Shown here one piece after another: positions 8,220 through 15,907 of a stretch of DNA of 64,000 nucleotides. The translations under genes and the position numbers were made by a program. Location of the stretch: NCBI RefSeq assembly GCF_018612875.1, contig NZ_JAGGRI010000037.1, forward strand, positions 62,001 through 126,000, in the 5' to 3' direction. The DNA is from Lysobacter sp. ISL-50. Lineage in GTDB: Bacteria; Pseudomonadota; Gammaproteobacteria; Xanthomonadales; Xanthomonadaceae. Under the pieces are notes generated by a model. It did no database searches. It saw only the letters and a program-made list of their open reading frames with translations, and was not told the DNA's origin. The first letter of the stretch is position 1; each line of letters starts with the position of its first letter.

Positions 8220-9572
8220 ATGCGCAAGCCGCCGCACCCGTCGCTGTCCCGTCTGTCGTCGCTGCTGGCGCTGTTGCTGCTGGCCGGCGGCGCCCACGCC
8301 GGCGCCGCATCGCCGCGCGACGCCGTCGCCGAGGTCGCCTCGGCGATCGAACGCAATTTCTTTGACGCGCAGCGCGCGCATGCCATCGCCGACGAACTGC
8401 GCGGCGAGGCCGCCCAGGGCCGTTACGACCGCTATCCCGACCCGCGCGATCTGGCCACGGCCTTGAGCGATCGCCTGCATCCGCTGGACGCGCATTTCCG
8501 CGTCAACTGGCGCGACCCGGCGCAGCCCGGCCCGGCGCCGCAAGGCCGTCGCCGCTTGCCGCCGCCGGGCGCCGCGCCCGCCACCGCGACCGGACCTGCG
8601 CCGGTGGATTTCAGCCGCCGCCGCAACTACGGCCTGCGCAAGGTCGAAGTGCTGCCGGGCAATCTGGGCTATATCGATCTGCGCGAGCTTCCCGACTTCG
8701 ACTTCGGCGACGACTCCGCGCCGGCGCGGCGCGCGCTCGACGCGGCCTTGCAGCTCATCCTTGCCACCGACGCGGTGATCATCGACCTGCGCGACAACGG
8801 CGGCGGCTCGCCGGCCGCGGTCGGTTATTTGACCAGCGCCTTCACCGCCAAAAACGCCGACATCTACAACACCTTCCGATGGCGCGAAGGCGAGCGCATG
8901 CGCAGCGACAGCGAAGCGCCGCGCGACTGGTATCGCGACCCGCGCCTGCAAGTGCCGCTGTACCTGCTGACCAGCCCGCGCACCGCTTCGGCGGCCGAAG
9001 CGCTGGCCTACACCCTGCAAAGCGCGGGCCGGGCGAAGGTGATCGGCGAGGCCAGCGCCGGCGCGGCCAATCCCGGCGAAGAGATCGCCTTGAAGGACGG
9101 CTTCAGCGTGTTCGTTTCCAGCGGCTCGCCGACCAATCCGATCACGCATAAAAACTGGGAAGGCAGCGGCGTCGCCCCGGATGTCGCGGTGGCGCAGCGC
9201 GAGGCGCTGCAGACCGCGCAGCAACTGGCATTGGAACGGGTGATCGCCGCGGCGCCGGCCGGCGCCGACACGCTGGACGCGCGCTGGACCCTGGAGGCGC
9301 TGCGCGCGCAGTCCGCGCCGAACCGCGACACGCCGGCCGCCGCCGATTACCTGGGCCAATACGATCGCATCCAGATCGGCGCCGACGGCGGGCAACTGGT
9401 ACTGCGCAACGGCCAGCGCCCGCCGCAAGCGCTGATCGCGCTGCAGCGCGATCTGTTTTTCGTCGATGGCAACCCGGGCGTGCGCGTGCGCTTCGAGCGC
9501 GGCGACGACGGCCGGGTGACGGCGCTGGAAACCTTGCGCGCGGACGGCAGTTCCAATCGCTATCGGCGCTGA
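8220..9572 (+). CDS. Secreted S41 family peptidase (tail-specific protease/IRBP-like)
   Basis: A 450-residue protein whose start follows AGGGAGAATCCA. The signal peptide ends near AGGAHAG. Residues ~18-90 are a helical N domain (AIERNFFDAQRA). The protease core shows AVIIDLRDNGGGSPAAVG, TSPRTASAAEALAY (catalytic Ser in TASAAE) and GEASAGAANPGEEIAL. The Tsp-type 'GEKTFGKG' lysine is absent, as in the S41B/IRBP-like branch. A proline-rich insert near residues 100-130 and a C-terminal beta domain after ~375 complete it. The product should act in the periplasm or outside. Confidence 0.87.
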   Translation: MRKPPHPSLSRLSSLLALLLLAGGAHAGAASPRDAVAEVASAIERNFFDAQRAHAIADELRGEAAQGRYDRYPDPRDLATALSDRLHPLDAHFRVNWRDPAQPGPAPQGRRRLPPPGAAPATATGPAPVDFSRRRNYGLRKVEVLPGNLGYIDLRELPDFDFGDDSAPARRALDAALQLILATDAVIIDLRDNGGGSPAAVGYLTSAFTAKNADIYNTFRWREGERMRSDSEAPRDWYRDPRLQVPLYLLTSPRTASAAEALAYTLQSAGRAKVIGEASAGAANPGEEIALKDGFSVFVSSGSPTNPITHKNWEGSGVAPDVAVAQREALQTAQQLALERVIAAAPAGADTLDARWTLEALRAQSAPNRDTPAAADYLGQYDRIQIGADGGQLVLRNGQRPPQALIALQRDLFFVDGNPGVRVRFERGDDGRVTALETLRADGSSNRYRR

Positions 9573-9790
9573 GCCGATCGCGGGATTCGCCGCCGCGGCC
9601 GCGCGGCGGCGAACCGACGGCGATTCACAACGGCGATACGCGCGCGTTTTCCATCATGCAGGGCGTCGCAGCCTGCTCCGGCGCCCCCTATCATCCCGCG
9701 CCCGGACGGGCTGACGACGCTCTGCCTTTGTCTGCGCGCATGGATCGCGCGCCTCGCCCGCGCTTGAACCCGGTCACACAGACGCCGCGC

Positions 9791-10384
9791 TCAGGCCACT
9801 TCCCGCCCGCGGTAATACTTGCGATCGGCCAATGCCAGCAAGTCCAGATCCTCGACCGTGTCGCCGTAGGCGTACACGCTGCCGTAATCGCTCAGCTCGA
9901 TGCGCTCGCACACACGCCGCGGCTTCTCCGCGCCGCAGCAGTCGCGGCCCAGATAGCGGCCGGTCAGCACGCCGTCGCGGGTTTCCAGATGCGAACAGAT
10001 GTATTCCAGCCCCTGCGCATCGCACCAGGCCGAAACGAACAGTTCGAGATTAGCCGTGACCACGACGATGCGATCGCCGCGCTCGCGATGCCAGGCGATG
10101 CGCTGCATCGCTTCGGGCCGCAGTTGCGCCGCGACCACTTCATACAGATAACGCGCGGCGGCGGCGCGCACCTCGTGCTCGCGCCGGCCGCGATAGCCGA
10201 ACGCGACGATGCGCCGGCGCACCGCCTGCCCCGACACCCAGCCCAGCTTGTAGCCGATCACATGCGGCGCGAGCAGGACATTGCCCAGCCACAGACGCCG
10301 GCGGCCGACGCTGGCGCGGACGAAACCCGGAAAGGTTTCGCGGTAAGTGATGGTGCCGTCGAAATCGAATAACGCCAGATCCAT
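9791..10384 (-). CDS. HAD-IB family phosphatase (SerB-like fold)
   Basis: A 197-residue protein with all HAD motifs: motif I FDFDGTITY (nucleophile Asp and acid/base Asp), motif II VVVTAN, motif III Lys in CGAEKPRR and motif IV YGDTVEDLDLL. The helical cap between motifs I and II contains a basic patch (RRRLWLGNVLLAPH) that could dock a membrane or a phosphorylated lipid. Relatives include phosphoserine phosphatase and lysophospholipid phosphatases; the substrate here is undecided. The start at 10384 places DFDGT at residue 7, as usual. Confidence 0.9.
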   Translation of the reverse strand: MDLALFDFDGTITYRETFPGFVRASVGRRRLWLGNVLLAPHVIGYKLGWVSGQAVRRRIVAFGYRGRREHEVRAAAARYLYEVVAAQLRPEAMQRIAWHRERGDRIVVVTANLELFVSAWCDAQGLEYICSHLETRDGVLTGRYLGRDCCGAEKPRRVCERIELSDYGSVYAYGDTVEDLDLLALADRKYYRGREVA

Positions 10385-10470
10385 GCGGCGGTTGATCCTG
10401 AAGCCCGGGCGACGCCGCCCGCGCGCAGTCTAGCCGCCGCCGCTTCGCCGCGCCCGCGCGTTCGACCCGG

Positions 10471-10767
10471 CTACCTGCCCCGCGCCGCGGCGAAACCGCC
10501 GCCCATCTCGGCGATGCATTGAATCTGGCTGCGCGAGATCAGGATGCAGCCGCAGGCGCAGAAATCGCCGTGGCGCGCGGCCGCGCGGCCGTCGATCGGA
10601 TGCTCGCTGTCGCCGGTCACGATGGTGGTCATGCCGTGCACGCCGCATTGCACCGAATCGCCGATGCGCGCCCAGGCCAGGCCGCCGGCCGGGTCGCTGG
10701 CCGCGCCGCTGAGCACGGTGCCGCCACCGCTGGTTGTATCGCCGACCTTGATCCAGTAACGGGTCAT
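10471..10767 (-). CDS. PAAR domain protein (type VI secretion spike tip)
   Basis: A 98-residue stand-alone PAAR protein. The start at 10767 follows GGAGGTGGGCG, an excellent ribosome binding site. The repeat-like pattern GDTTSGGGTV, ARIGDSVQCGVHG, TTIVTGDS, IDGRAAARHGDFCACGC is diagnostic, with the His/Cys residues that bind zinc at the cone tip. PAAR proteins sharpen the VgrG spike and dock effectors. No other type VI genes occur in the window, so it would be an orphan feeding a system elsewhere. The gene 141 bp upstream on the same strand could be a linked cargo. Confidence 0.9.
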   Translation of the reverse strand: MTRYWIKVGDTTSGGGTVLSGAASDPAGGLAWARIGDSVQCGVHGMTTIVTGDSEHPIDGRAAARHGDFCACGCILISRSQIQCIAEMGGGFAAARGR

Positions 10768-10908
10768 CGCCCACCTCCATTCCCGAATGCTCCAGCCCTG
10801 CCTGCACGACGCTGTAACGGCGCCGCATCGCCTGCGTGATCGATCGCTGCGCATTCTTCGACCAGGGTCATCTGGAACGGTATTTTCGGTTGCAATCAAT
10901 AGCAATTA

Positions 10909-11550
10909 TCAGTTGCCAATCACGCTTTCGACGACGCCGCCGGGATTCCCGGCCAAGGCGATCGCCGACCCTGTAAACGGCAATACGAGTTCGTACGCAG
11001 GCGGATGCGTTCCGTGTGCAGGAAATGCGACGGGGACCATGGCCGAGGTACCGAATTGGGTCACTCCGCGGCCCAGGATCCGGGCGAGGTCGTAACGCGC
11101 GCCCTGGAACTCGAAGCCGCGGCTGTCGATCAGGCGGGCGCTGAACACGTTGTCGCCCAGGATCGGCACCGGGGCGCCGCCGACCTGCGCGCTCACCGTG
11201 CTGCCGACCACCAGCCCGGTGCGCCGGAACGTGGCGATGCGCTCGCCCTGCGCGAACGACTCGGGCCGGTCGAAATCGCCGCCCGGGACGCGCTGCAGAT
11301 ACACCGAGAACTCTCCGACCGGGTCCAGCCCCAGGCTCAAGGCGCCGTTGGTGGCCGCGCGCGCCTTGAACGGCTTCGCCGCGAAGGTGAAATACGCCGC
11401 GCCCTCGCCGGGTTCGCCGTCGAACATATCCCCGACGATGCCCGACAGATGCAGGAAATAGCCGTAGTCGGCCAGCCAACCTTCGCCGGTACGGTAAAAA
11501 CGCCCGGTGACGTACCAGGCCAGTTCGGCGGGCGACAACAACGAGGACAT
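10909..11550 (-). CDS. Hypothetical protein upstream of PAAR gene
   Basis: A 213-residue protein with start at 11550 (GGAG 6 nt upstream). It has no signal peptide. It begins SLLSPAELAWYVTGRFYR and has a beta-rich middle (AAYFTFAAKPFKAR, VGEFSVYLQRVPGGDFDRPE, RIATFRRTGLVVGS). The C-terminal stretch contains FEFQGARYDLARILGRGVTQFG and many Gly/Val/Pro. I do not recognise a domain. The position directly upstream of a PAAR gene suggests a type VI secretion link, but no toxin motif is visible. Confidence 0.6.
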   Translation of the reverse strand: MSSLLSPAELAWYVTGRFYRTGEGWLADYGYFLHLSGIVGDMFDGEPGEGAAYFTFAAKPFKARAATNGALSLGLDPVGEFSVYLQRVPGGDFDRPESFAQGERIATFRRTGLVVGSTVSAQVGGAPVPILGDNVFSARLIDSRGFEFQGARYDLARILGRGVTQFGTSAMVPVAFPAHGTHPPAYELVLPFTGSAIALAGNPGGVVESVIGN

Positions 11551-11851
11551 GCAGGGCTCCGTGATCAGGACCGGCGCCGTATCGAAACCGCCGCGCCAAT
11601 GCGGCGCGCATTCGAAACCGCAACCGGGAATAGAGGATGCCGCCGCGGACGACATCCGTGTCGTCTGATAACGCCCGCGGGCAGGCAGCGGAGGACACGC
11701 CGTGAGCGCGGATATTCCGAATCGTGCGACAGCGCTCACTGGAATCCGACCGCGCCCGCAGTTTTCGCCATGCGCCGCGCGCGGCCGCGATCTTGCCGAT
11801 GCGATCGATGCGGTGTCAGGATGCGGCGACTCTGCTCAGGGACCGCGGACG

Positions 11852-12169
11852 ATGCGCGTATTTCTCGATGACGAACGCGTGACGCCGCCGGGTTGGCGGC
11901 GCGTCTATTGGCCGGACGAAGCGATCGCGCTGCTGGAAACCGGCGAGGTCGCCGAACTGAGTCTGGATCACGATCTCGGCGACGACGCGCGCGGCACCGG
12001 TTACGAGGTGATCGTCTGGATCGAGCGCGCGGTGATCGAACGCGGCTTCGTGCCGCCGCGGATCGCCGTGCATTCGGCCAATCCGGCGGCGCGGACGCGG
12101 ATGCTGGCGGGGATCGAGGCGGTGGAGCGCGCCGCGGCGGCGTCGAGACCCGCGCGCGACGGCGAATGA
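11852..12169 (+). CDS. cREC-type receiver-like protein (cyclic-phosphate processing receiver domain)
   Basis: A 105-residue protein starting MRVFLDDERVTPPGW. LDDER, EAIALLETGEV, ELSLDHDLGDDARGTGYEVI, RIAVHSANPAARTRM and the closing helix match the cREC receiver-like family as I know it. The acidic pocket (DDE, DHDLGDD) and HSANP loop replace the usual Asp/Lys phosphotransfer site of CheY-type receivers. The family is predicted to act on cyclic-phosphate termini or in NTP-dependent conflict/repair systems; no partner enzyme is adjacent. It is divergent from the PAAR-linked gene at 10909-11550. Confidence 0.75.
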   Translation: MRVFLDDERVTPPGWRRVYWPDEAIALLETGEVAELSLDHDLGDDARGTGYEVIVWIERAVIERGFVPPRIAVHSANPAARTRMLAGIEAVERAAAASRPARDGE

Positions 12170-12343
12170 GGCCGCGAGGATCGTCGGCGCGCGCGCCGCA
12201 TCCGTTCGTCGGCTTATGACACCGCGGCACACGCAATGCGGCCCAACGGCGGTTGCTCGCCGCCTCACGACACCCTACTTTCGGCGCAGGCGCGCCGCGC
12301 CCGCCGCTGGCACAGTCGGCCCATCTTTCAATGAGACCCGCCC

Positions 12344-13207
12344 ATGCGCCCGCTACTGTATTCGGCCTTGTTGCTCGCACTGTCCTGCGCGGCGCACGCC
12401 GACCCGCGCCAGGACTGGGACGCCTTCCGCGCCGCGATGATCCAGCAGGCCAGCGGGCCGACCGGGATGTACGCGATCCAGGACGTGATCGTCATCGCCG
12501 CCGGCGCCAGCGCGCATCTGCCCGCCGGACAGAAACCGGCCGACGCGCGCTGGGCCAAGGACGCCGGCGGCAAGGACGAGGTTCGCGTCGGCTATCGCGA
12601 CGGCAAGGCGATCATCGAAGGCCCGGGCGTGGCGGCCACCGATCTGCTCAAGGCCAAGGATCAGCAGCAGGTCCTGCCCAACGGCCTGACCGTGCGCGGC
12701 ACCGTCTACGAAGATTCGCTCAAGACCTGGCTGTACAACCCGGCGCGGGTCGCCAAGCACTACAAGGGAATGTCGTTCTTTCCCTACGATCCCAAGGGCG
12801 TGGTCACCGCGAGCTTCACCCGCAAGGACACGCCGGTCGGCGTGAGCCATCTGGATTCGCGCAATCACACCGGGCTGATGTACTGGATCGGCGACGTGCA
12901 GCTGCCGGTCCAGGGCAAGACCTACACCTTGCGCGCGTTCAACAAGGAGCGCGACTGGTCGAAGATCAACCACGTGCTGATGTTCGTGACCGACAAGACC
13001 TCGAAGAAAACCAGCTACGGCGGCGGCCGCGTGCTCGGAGTCACGTTCGAGCCCGGCGCCGCGCCGAAGACCATGACCGTCAACTTGAACACGATGTACA
13101 GCTTCCTGTGCGCGCATTCGGACTACTACAACTGCCCGATCAACCTGACCACGTTCGTGCCGGTGGAGCTGAAATACGGCGAGAAGTATCCGCCGGGCGG
13201 GCATTGA
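12344..13207 (+). CDS. DUF1684 family secreted protein
   Basis: A 287-residue protein with a short signal peptide (MRPLLYSALLLALSCAAHA). The DUF1684 pattern is clear: TWLYNPARVAKHYKGM, FFPYDPKGVVTASF, GVSHLDSRNHTGLMYW and the C-terminal LCAHSDYYNCPINLTTFVPVELKYGEKYPP. The usual family C-terminal motif is 'CAYNP...CPLPP-EN-L', here altered to CAHSDYYNCPINLTT. The function of the family is unknown. It is probably periplasmic. Confidence 0.78.
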   Translation: MRPLLYSALLLALSCAAHADPRQDWDAFRAAMIQQASGPTGMYAIQDVIVIAAGASAHLPAGQKPADARWAKDAGGKDEVRVGYRDGKAIIEGPGVAATDLLKAKDQQQVLPNGLTVRGTVYEDSLKTWLYNPARVAKHYKGMSFFPYDPKGVVTASFTRKDTPVGVSHLDSRNHTGLMYWIGDVQLPVQGKTYTLRAFNKERDWSKINHVLMFVTDKTSKKTSYGGGRVLGVTFEPGAAPKTMTVNLNTMYSFLCAHSDYYNCPINLTTFVPVELKYGEKYPPGGH

Positions 13208-13326
13208 GGCCGGGCCGGCGCGCGTCGGCGCCGGCTTGAGTCGAATGTGCGGCCGCGCGGATTGAGCCGGCGTCGCGGCGCGCGTTAGCATCGGCCGACA
13301 CCTCGCTGTGATGCGCCCACGATCCG

Positions 13327-13566
13327 ATGCCGCAAGCCACTCATCTTCGCTCGGCGGCCCTGTGGATCGGCGCGATCGTGTCGCTGTGCGGTTTGTCGCT
13401 GCTGGCCGTGGATGTGTACCTGCACTTTCACGACGGCGTCGTTCACATCGCCAAGGGCAGCTATTTCCACGTGCAGCGCAGCAGCCTCGCTGTGGCGATC
13501 GACGCGGCCGTGATCGTGCTCGGCGCGAGCCTGTTGATCTGGGCGCGCCTGCGCCGCGCCGGCTGA
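13327..13566 (+). CDS. Small two-helix membrane protein
   Basis: A 79-residue protein with two hydrophobic segments (ALWIGAIVSLCGLSLLAV and VAIDAAVIVLGASLLIWA) and a hydrophilic loop containing HFHDGVVHIAKGSYFHV. The His-rich loop would face one side of the membrane. It lies 119 bp after the DUF1684 gene. No family recognised. Confidence 0.6.
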   Translation: MPQATHLRSAALWIGAIVSLCGLSLLAVDVYLHFHDGVVHIAKGSYFHVQRSSLAVAIDAAVIVLGASLLIWARLRRAG

Positions 13567-13591
13567 CGGCCGCCTTCCAGTCGCTCCCCGA

Positions 13592-14017
13592 TCAAGTCGG
13601 CAACGCGCCCGCCTGGTACTGCGCCGCGAATTCGGCGCTGGGCGCGATCGGCTGGATGATGTCGATCAGCACGCCGTTGGGATCGGCGGTGATGAAATGA
13701 CGCTGGCCGAAGGCTTCGTCGCGCAGGCTCAGCAGCAGCGGCAGGCCTGCCTCGCGCAGCCGCTCGTGGACCACGTCCACGTCCTCGACTTCGAAGTTCA
13801 ACAGCAAGCCGCCGACCCGCCCGCGCCCGGATTCGGGAATGGTGGGGTGACCACCGTCCAGCACCGCCAGATTCACCGACGGGTCTTCGGCCGATTGCAG
13901 GTGCATGTACCAGTCGGCGGTGAACAAGGCGACGAAGCCGAAATGGCGCTGGTAGAACGCGGCGGTGCCGGCGACATCGCCGGTCATGATCACGGGGTAG
14001 TAGCTGGTGACTTTCAT
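13592..14017 (-). CDS. VOC family protein (glyoxalase/bleomycin-resistance fold)
   Basis: A 141-residue protein with the betaalphabetabetabeta layout of VOC proteins: [61 protein letters not shown] and [17 protein letters not shown]. The terminal DPNG-x-x-I-D-I strand carries the usual Glu/Asp metal position. It is divergently transcribed from the TetR gene at 14087, with two palindromes in the 69-bp gap, so it is almost certainly the regulator's target. Such pairs usually handle electrophiles or antibiotics; the substrate is unknown. Confidence 0.88.
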   Translation of the reverse strand: MKVTSYYPVIMTGDVAGTAAFYQRHFGFVALFTADWYMHLQSAEDPSVNLAVLDGGHPTIPESGRGRVGGLLLNFEVEDVDVVHERLREAGLPLLLSLRDEAFGQRHFITADPNGVLIDIIQPIAPSAEFAAQYQAGALPT

Positions 14018-14040
14018 CGGTTGTGGGCCTCGTCCGGGTG

Positions 14041-14086
14041 ACATACAGTCTGTATGTAAACCGACATTAACGTACAGGCTGCATGT
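14041..14086. promoter_or_regulatory. Two TetR operator palindromes between the VOC and TetR genes
   Basis: The first is perfect: ACATACAG-T-CTGTATGT at 14041-14057. The second is imperfect: ACGTACAG-G-CTGCATGT at 14070-14086. Their centres are 29 bp apart, close to three helical turns, as expected for two dimers on one face. The second site abuts the TetR start codon at 14087 and leaves no room for a Shine-Dalgarno sequence. Confidence 0.8.
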
Positions 14087-14716
14087 ATGCAAGAGCCCCG
14101 TCCACGCCGTTCGCCTTCCCCCGGCCCGCGCAGCAACCGCGAGCGTACCGAGGCCACCCGCCACGCCCTGCTTGAAGCCGCGCGCGCGCTGTTCGTGAGC
14201 AAGGGCTACAGCGATACGTCCACGCCCGAGGTCGCGGTCGCCGCCGGCATCACCCGCGGCGCGCTCTATCACCACTTCATCGACAAGCGCGATCTGTTCC
14301 GCCACGTCTTGCAGCGCGAGGCGCGGAGCGTGCGCGAGGACATCGTCGCGGCGACCGCGAACGACCCGGACCCGCAATCGGCGCTGAGCGTCGGCGCTCA
14401 AGCCTATCTGCGCGCGATGACCGTGCCCGGCCGCACTCGCCTGCTGCTGATCGACGGCCCCGCGGTACTCGGTCTGGCCGACATCGCCGCGATCGACGAC
14501 GCCAACGCCGCCGACACCTTGCACGAAGGCCTCGCCGCCGCGCTCGGCGAGCACGAAGTCGATGTCCCGGCCCTGGCGAAACTGCTGCCGGCCGCGTTCG
14601 ACCGCGCCGCGCTGGAGATCGACGCCGGCGCCGATGCCGAGCGCGTGGGCGCGACGATGGCGTGGTTGCTGCAACGCGTACTGGAGCGGCCCGCCGCCAA
14701 ACCGCGCAAGCGTTGA
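14087..14716 (+). CDS. TetR/AcrR family transcriptional regulator
   Basis: A 209-residue repressor. The helix-turn-helix is at residues ~25-68: [20 protein letters not shown] followed by [18 protein letters not shown]. The C-terminal ligand domain contains [24 protein letters not shown] and the Ala-rich [24 protein letters not shown] dimer helices. Two palindromes overlap its promoter, so autorepression and control of the divergent VOC gene are expected. There is no ribosome binding site before the ATG, so the mRNA may be leaderless or start within the operator. Confidence 0.92.
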   Translation: MQEPRPRRSPSPGPRSNRERTEATRHALLEAARALFVSKGYSDTSTPEVAVAAGITRGALYHHFIDKRDLFRHVLQREARSVREDIVAATANDPDPQSALSVGAQAYLRAMTVPGRTRLLLIDGPAVLGLADIAAIDDANAADTLHEGLAAALGEHEVDVPALAKLLPAAFDRAALEIDAGADAERVGATMAWLLQRVLERPAAKPRKR

Positions 14717-14825
14717 ACGCCGCGGCGCCGCATCACTGCCGACAAATCCTGAAAGCGCCGCTGCCCAGCATGGGAACCGAGCCGGCACACGCCCGCTCCA
14801 TCGCCCTTTCCCTGGAGCGTCCCAC

Positions 14826-14993
14826 ATGAACTTTTGGAGCGCTGCCGACGTTCATCCACCCAAGACATTCGTCAAGCCTACGACGAGTACAGCCGCCAGG
14901 TTCCTAACCCAGTTGTTCTTCCTAGTCGTGGGCGCCGTCATCATCCTTAGCGTTCTCGGCGCGATCGTTGCTGCACTCTGGCGTTTCGCATAG
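14826..14993 (+). CDS. Small single-span membrane protein
   Basis: A 55-residue frame preceded by CCTGGAG. It has a polar N-terminal half ([18 protein letters not shown]) and one strong transmembrane helix, [22 protein letters not shown]. No family recognised. Codon use is less GC-biased than that of the TetR gene before it. Confidence 0.5.
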   Translation: MNFWSAADVHPPKTFVKPTTSTAARFLTQLFFLVVGAVIILSVLGAIVAALWRFA

Positions 14994-15448
14994 GGAAATT
15001 GGTGGCGGCCTTACCCCGAGCGAATCGATCGTGCTTGAGGAACTCCTGCTTCAGACGAGCATTCGTGGTGGTCTCCAAGCGCTGTCGTAGCACATGCTAT
15101 GCATCACGCTCGCACCGTTGCCGGAACGTTTCCACAGAAACCCGTGGGCGGTCTTGACTCCCACTGAGCCGACGGTACAAGCTGAGCTCAGCTTTACCCT
15201 ACTACTGCGGAAGTGCCCAACGTAGGCGTTCCGGCTTGACCCGAATTCCTTGGACGGGCCCTTTCGCGGGCACCCCAGGACCTTACCGCTTAGGACTCGC
15301 GGTAAGGACATTTACACGGGTCCAACATGGACAGTTATGTGCCCACGCTGCTACCGACCTATTGCCGATGCGCTGCATCCATTCCTGGATGCGGAAGGAC
15401 ATTCTCGTACCTTCAAGCACGGACTATCTAGCTGACCCGGAGCCTGAA
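14994..15448. other. Gene-free stretch before the effector cassette
   Basis: 455 bp of noticeably lower GC than the flanks. Open frames exist on both strands (for example leftward 15311-15051, 86 residues), but I recognise no family and see no convincing ribosome binding site. Its base composition marks the left edge of the AT-richer cassette at 15449-19977. No transposase or att-like repeat is seen. Confidence 0.45.
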
Positions 15449-15907
15449 ATGCCGTTTGTAAACGAATTCATTCCTGCCGAGGATGTCGAGCGCTTCGATC
15501 TCAAAACAATTGATGAAAAAGTCTATGTAGGACGAACCAGAGCGCGGGACTGGACGGTCGACCGCGAGCGAAATATCTACTTCAGGAATATTGCCTCTGG
15601 CGGCGGCGCCGATCCTGAAATCCGCAATCGCACCGAATGGAATTTCTTTTGGGGCGGTGAATTAATCTACCTGCGGCTTGATCTCATATCTAGCGGAGAA
15701 GAATCAGACCGCGTCGGCTGGTCGCAATGGAAGCTGATGTGGCTCAACGGGAGCAGCGGCCTCCCGCCGCACTTGAAAGATCATAAGTCACAAATCCTCG
15801 CTGACCTCAAAGAAGCACTGGTTGCGTATAGAAGCTTCGGGGTTTACTCGCGTGATTGGTCGGGATATCGAGTCATCCTGGAGATCGACCAGGGATGCGT
15901 TGCATGA
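15449..15907 (+). CDS. Candidate immunity/partner protein of the adjacent effector
   Basis: A 152-residue protein, start at 15449 after GGAG. There is no signal peptide. The body has DVERFDLKTIDEKVY, WTVDRERNIYFRNI, WNFFWGGELIYLRLDLI, a W-Q-W-K strand, then DHKSQILADLKEALVAYRSFGVYS. The mixed beta-sheet with WTVDRER and a closing helix resembles small proteins I recall beside polymorphic toxins, but I cannot name the family. It overlaps the next gene by ATGA, so the two are translationally coupled. This arrangement fits an effector-immunity pair. Composition is less GC-rich than the flanking genes. Confidence 0.6.
   Translation: MPFVNEFIPAEDVERFDLKTIDEKVYVGRTRARDWTVDRERNIYFRNIASGGGADPEIRNRTEWNFFWGGELIYLRLDLISSGEESDRVGWSQWKLMWLNGSSGLPPHLKDHKSQILADLKEALVAYRSFGVYSRDWSGYRVILEIDQGCVA

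Noticed and set aside
7362-9428. 688-codon leftward frame opposite the S41 peptidase
   Set aside because: Antisense of a protein with intact S41 motifs; composition is that of a shadow frame.
15051-15311. 86-codon leftward gene
   Set aside because: No ribosome binding site, no family recognised; lies in a low-GC boundary stretch where such frames arise by chance.
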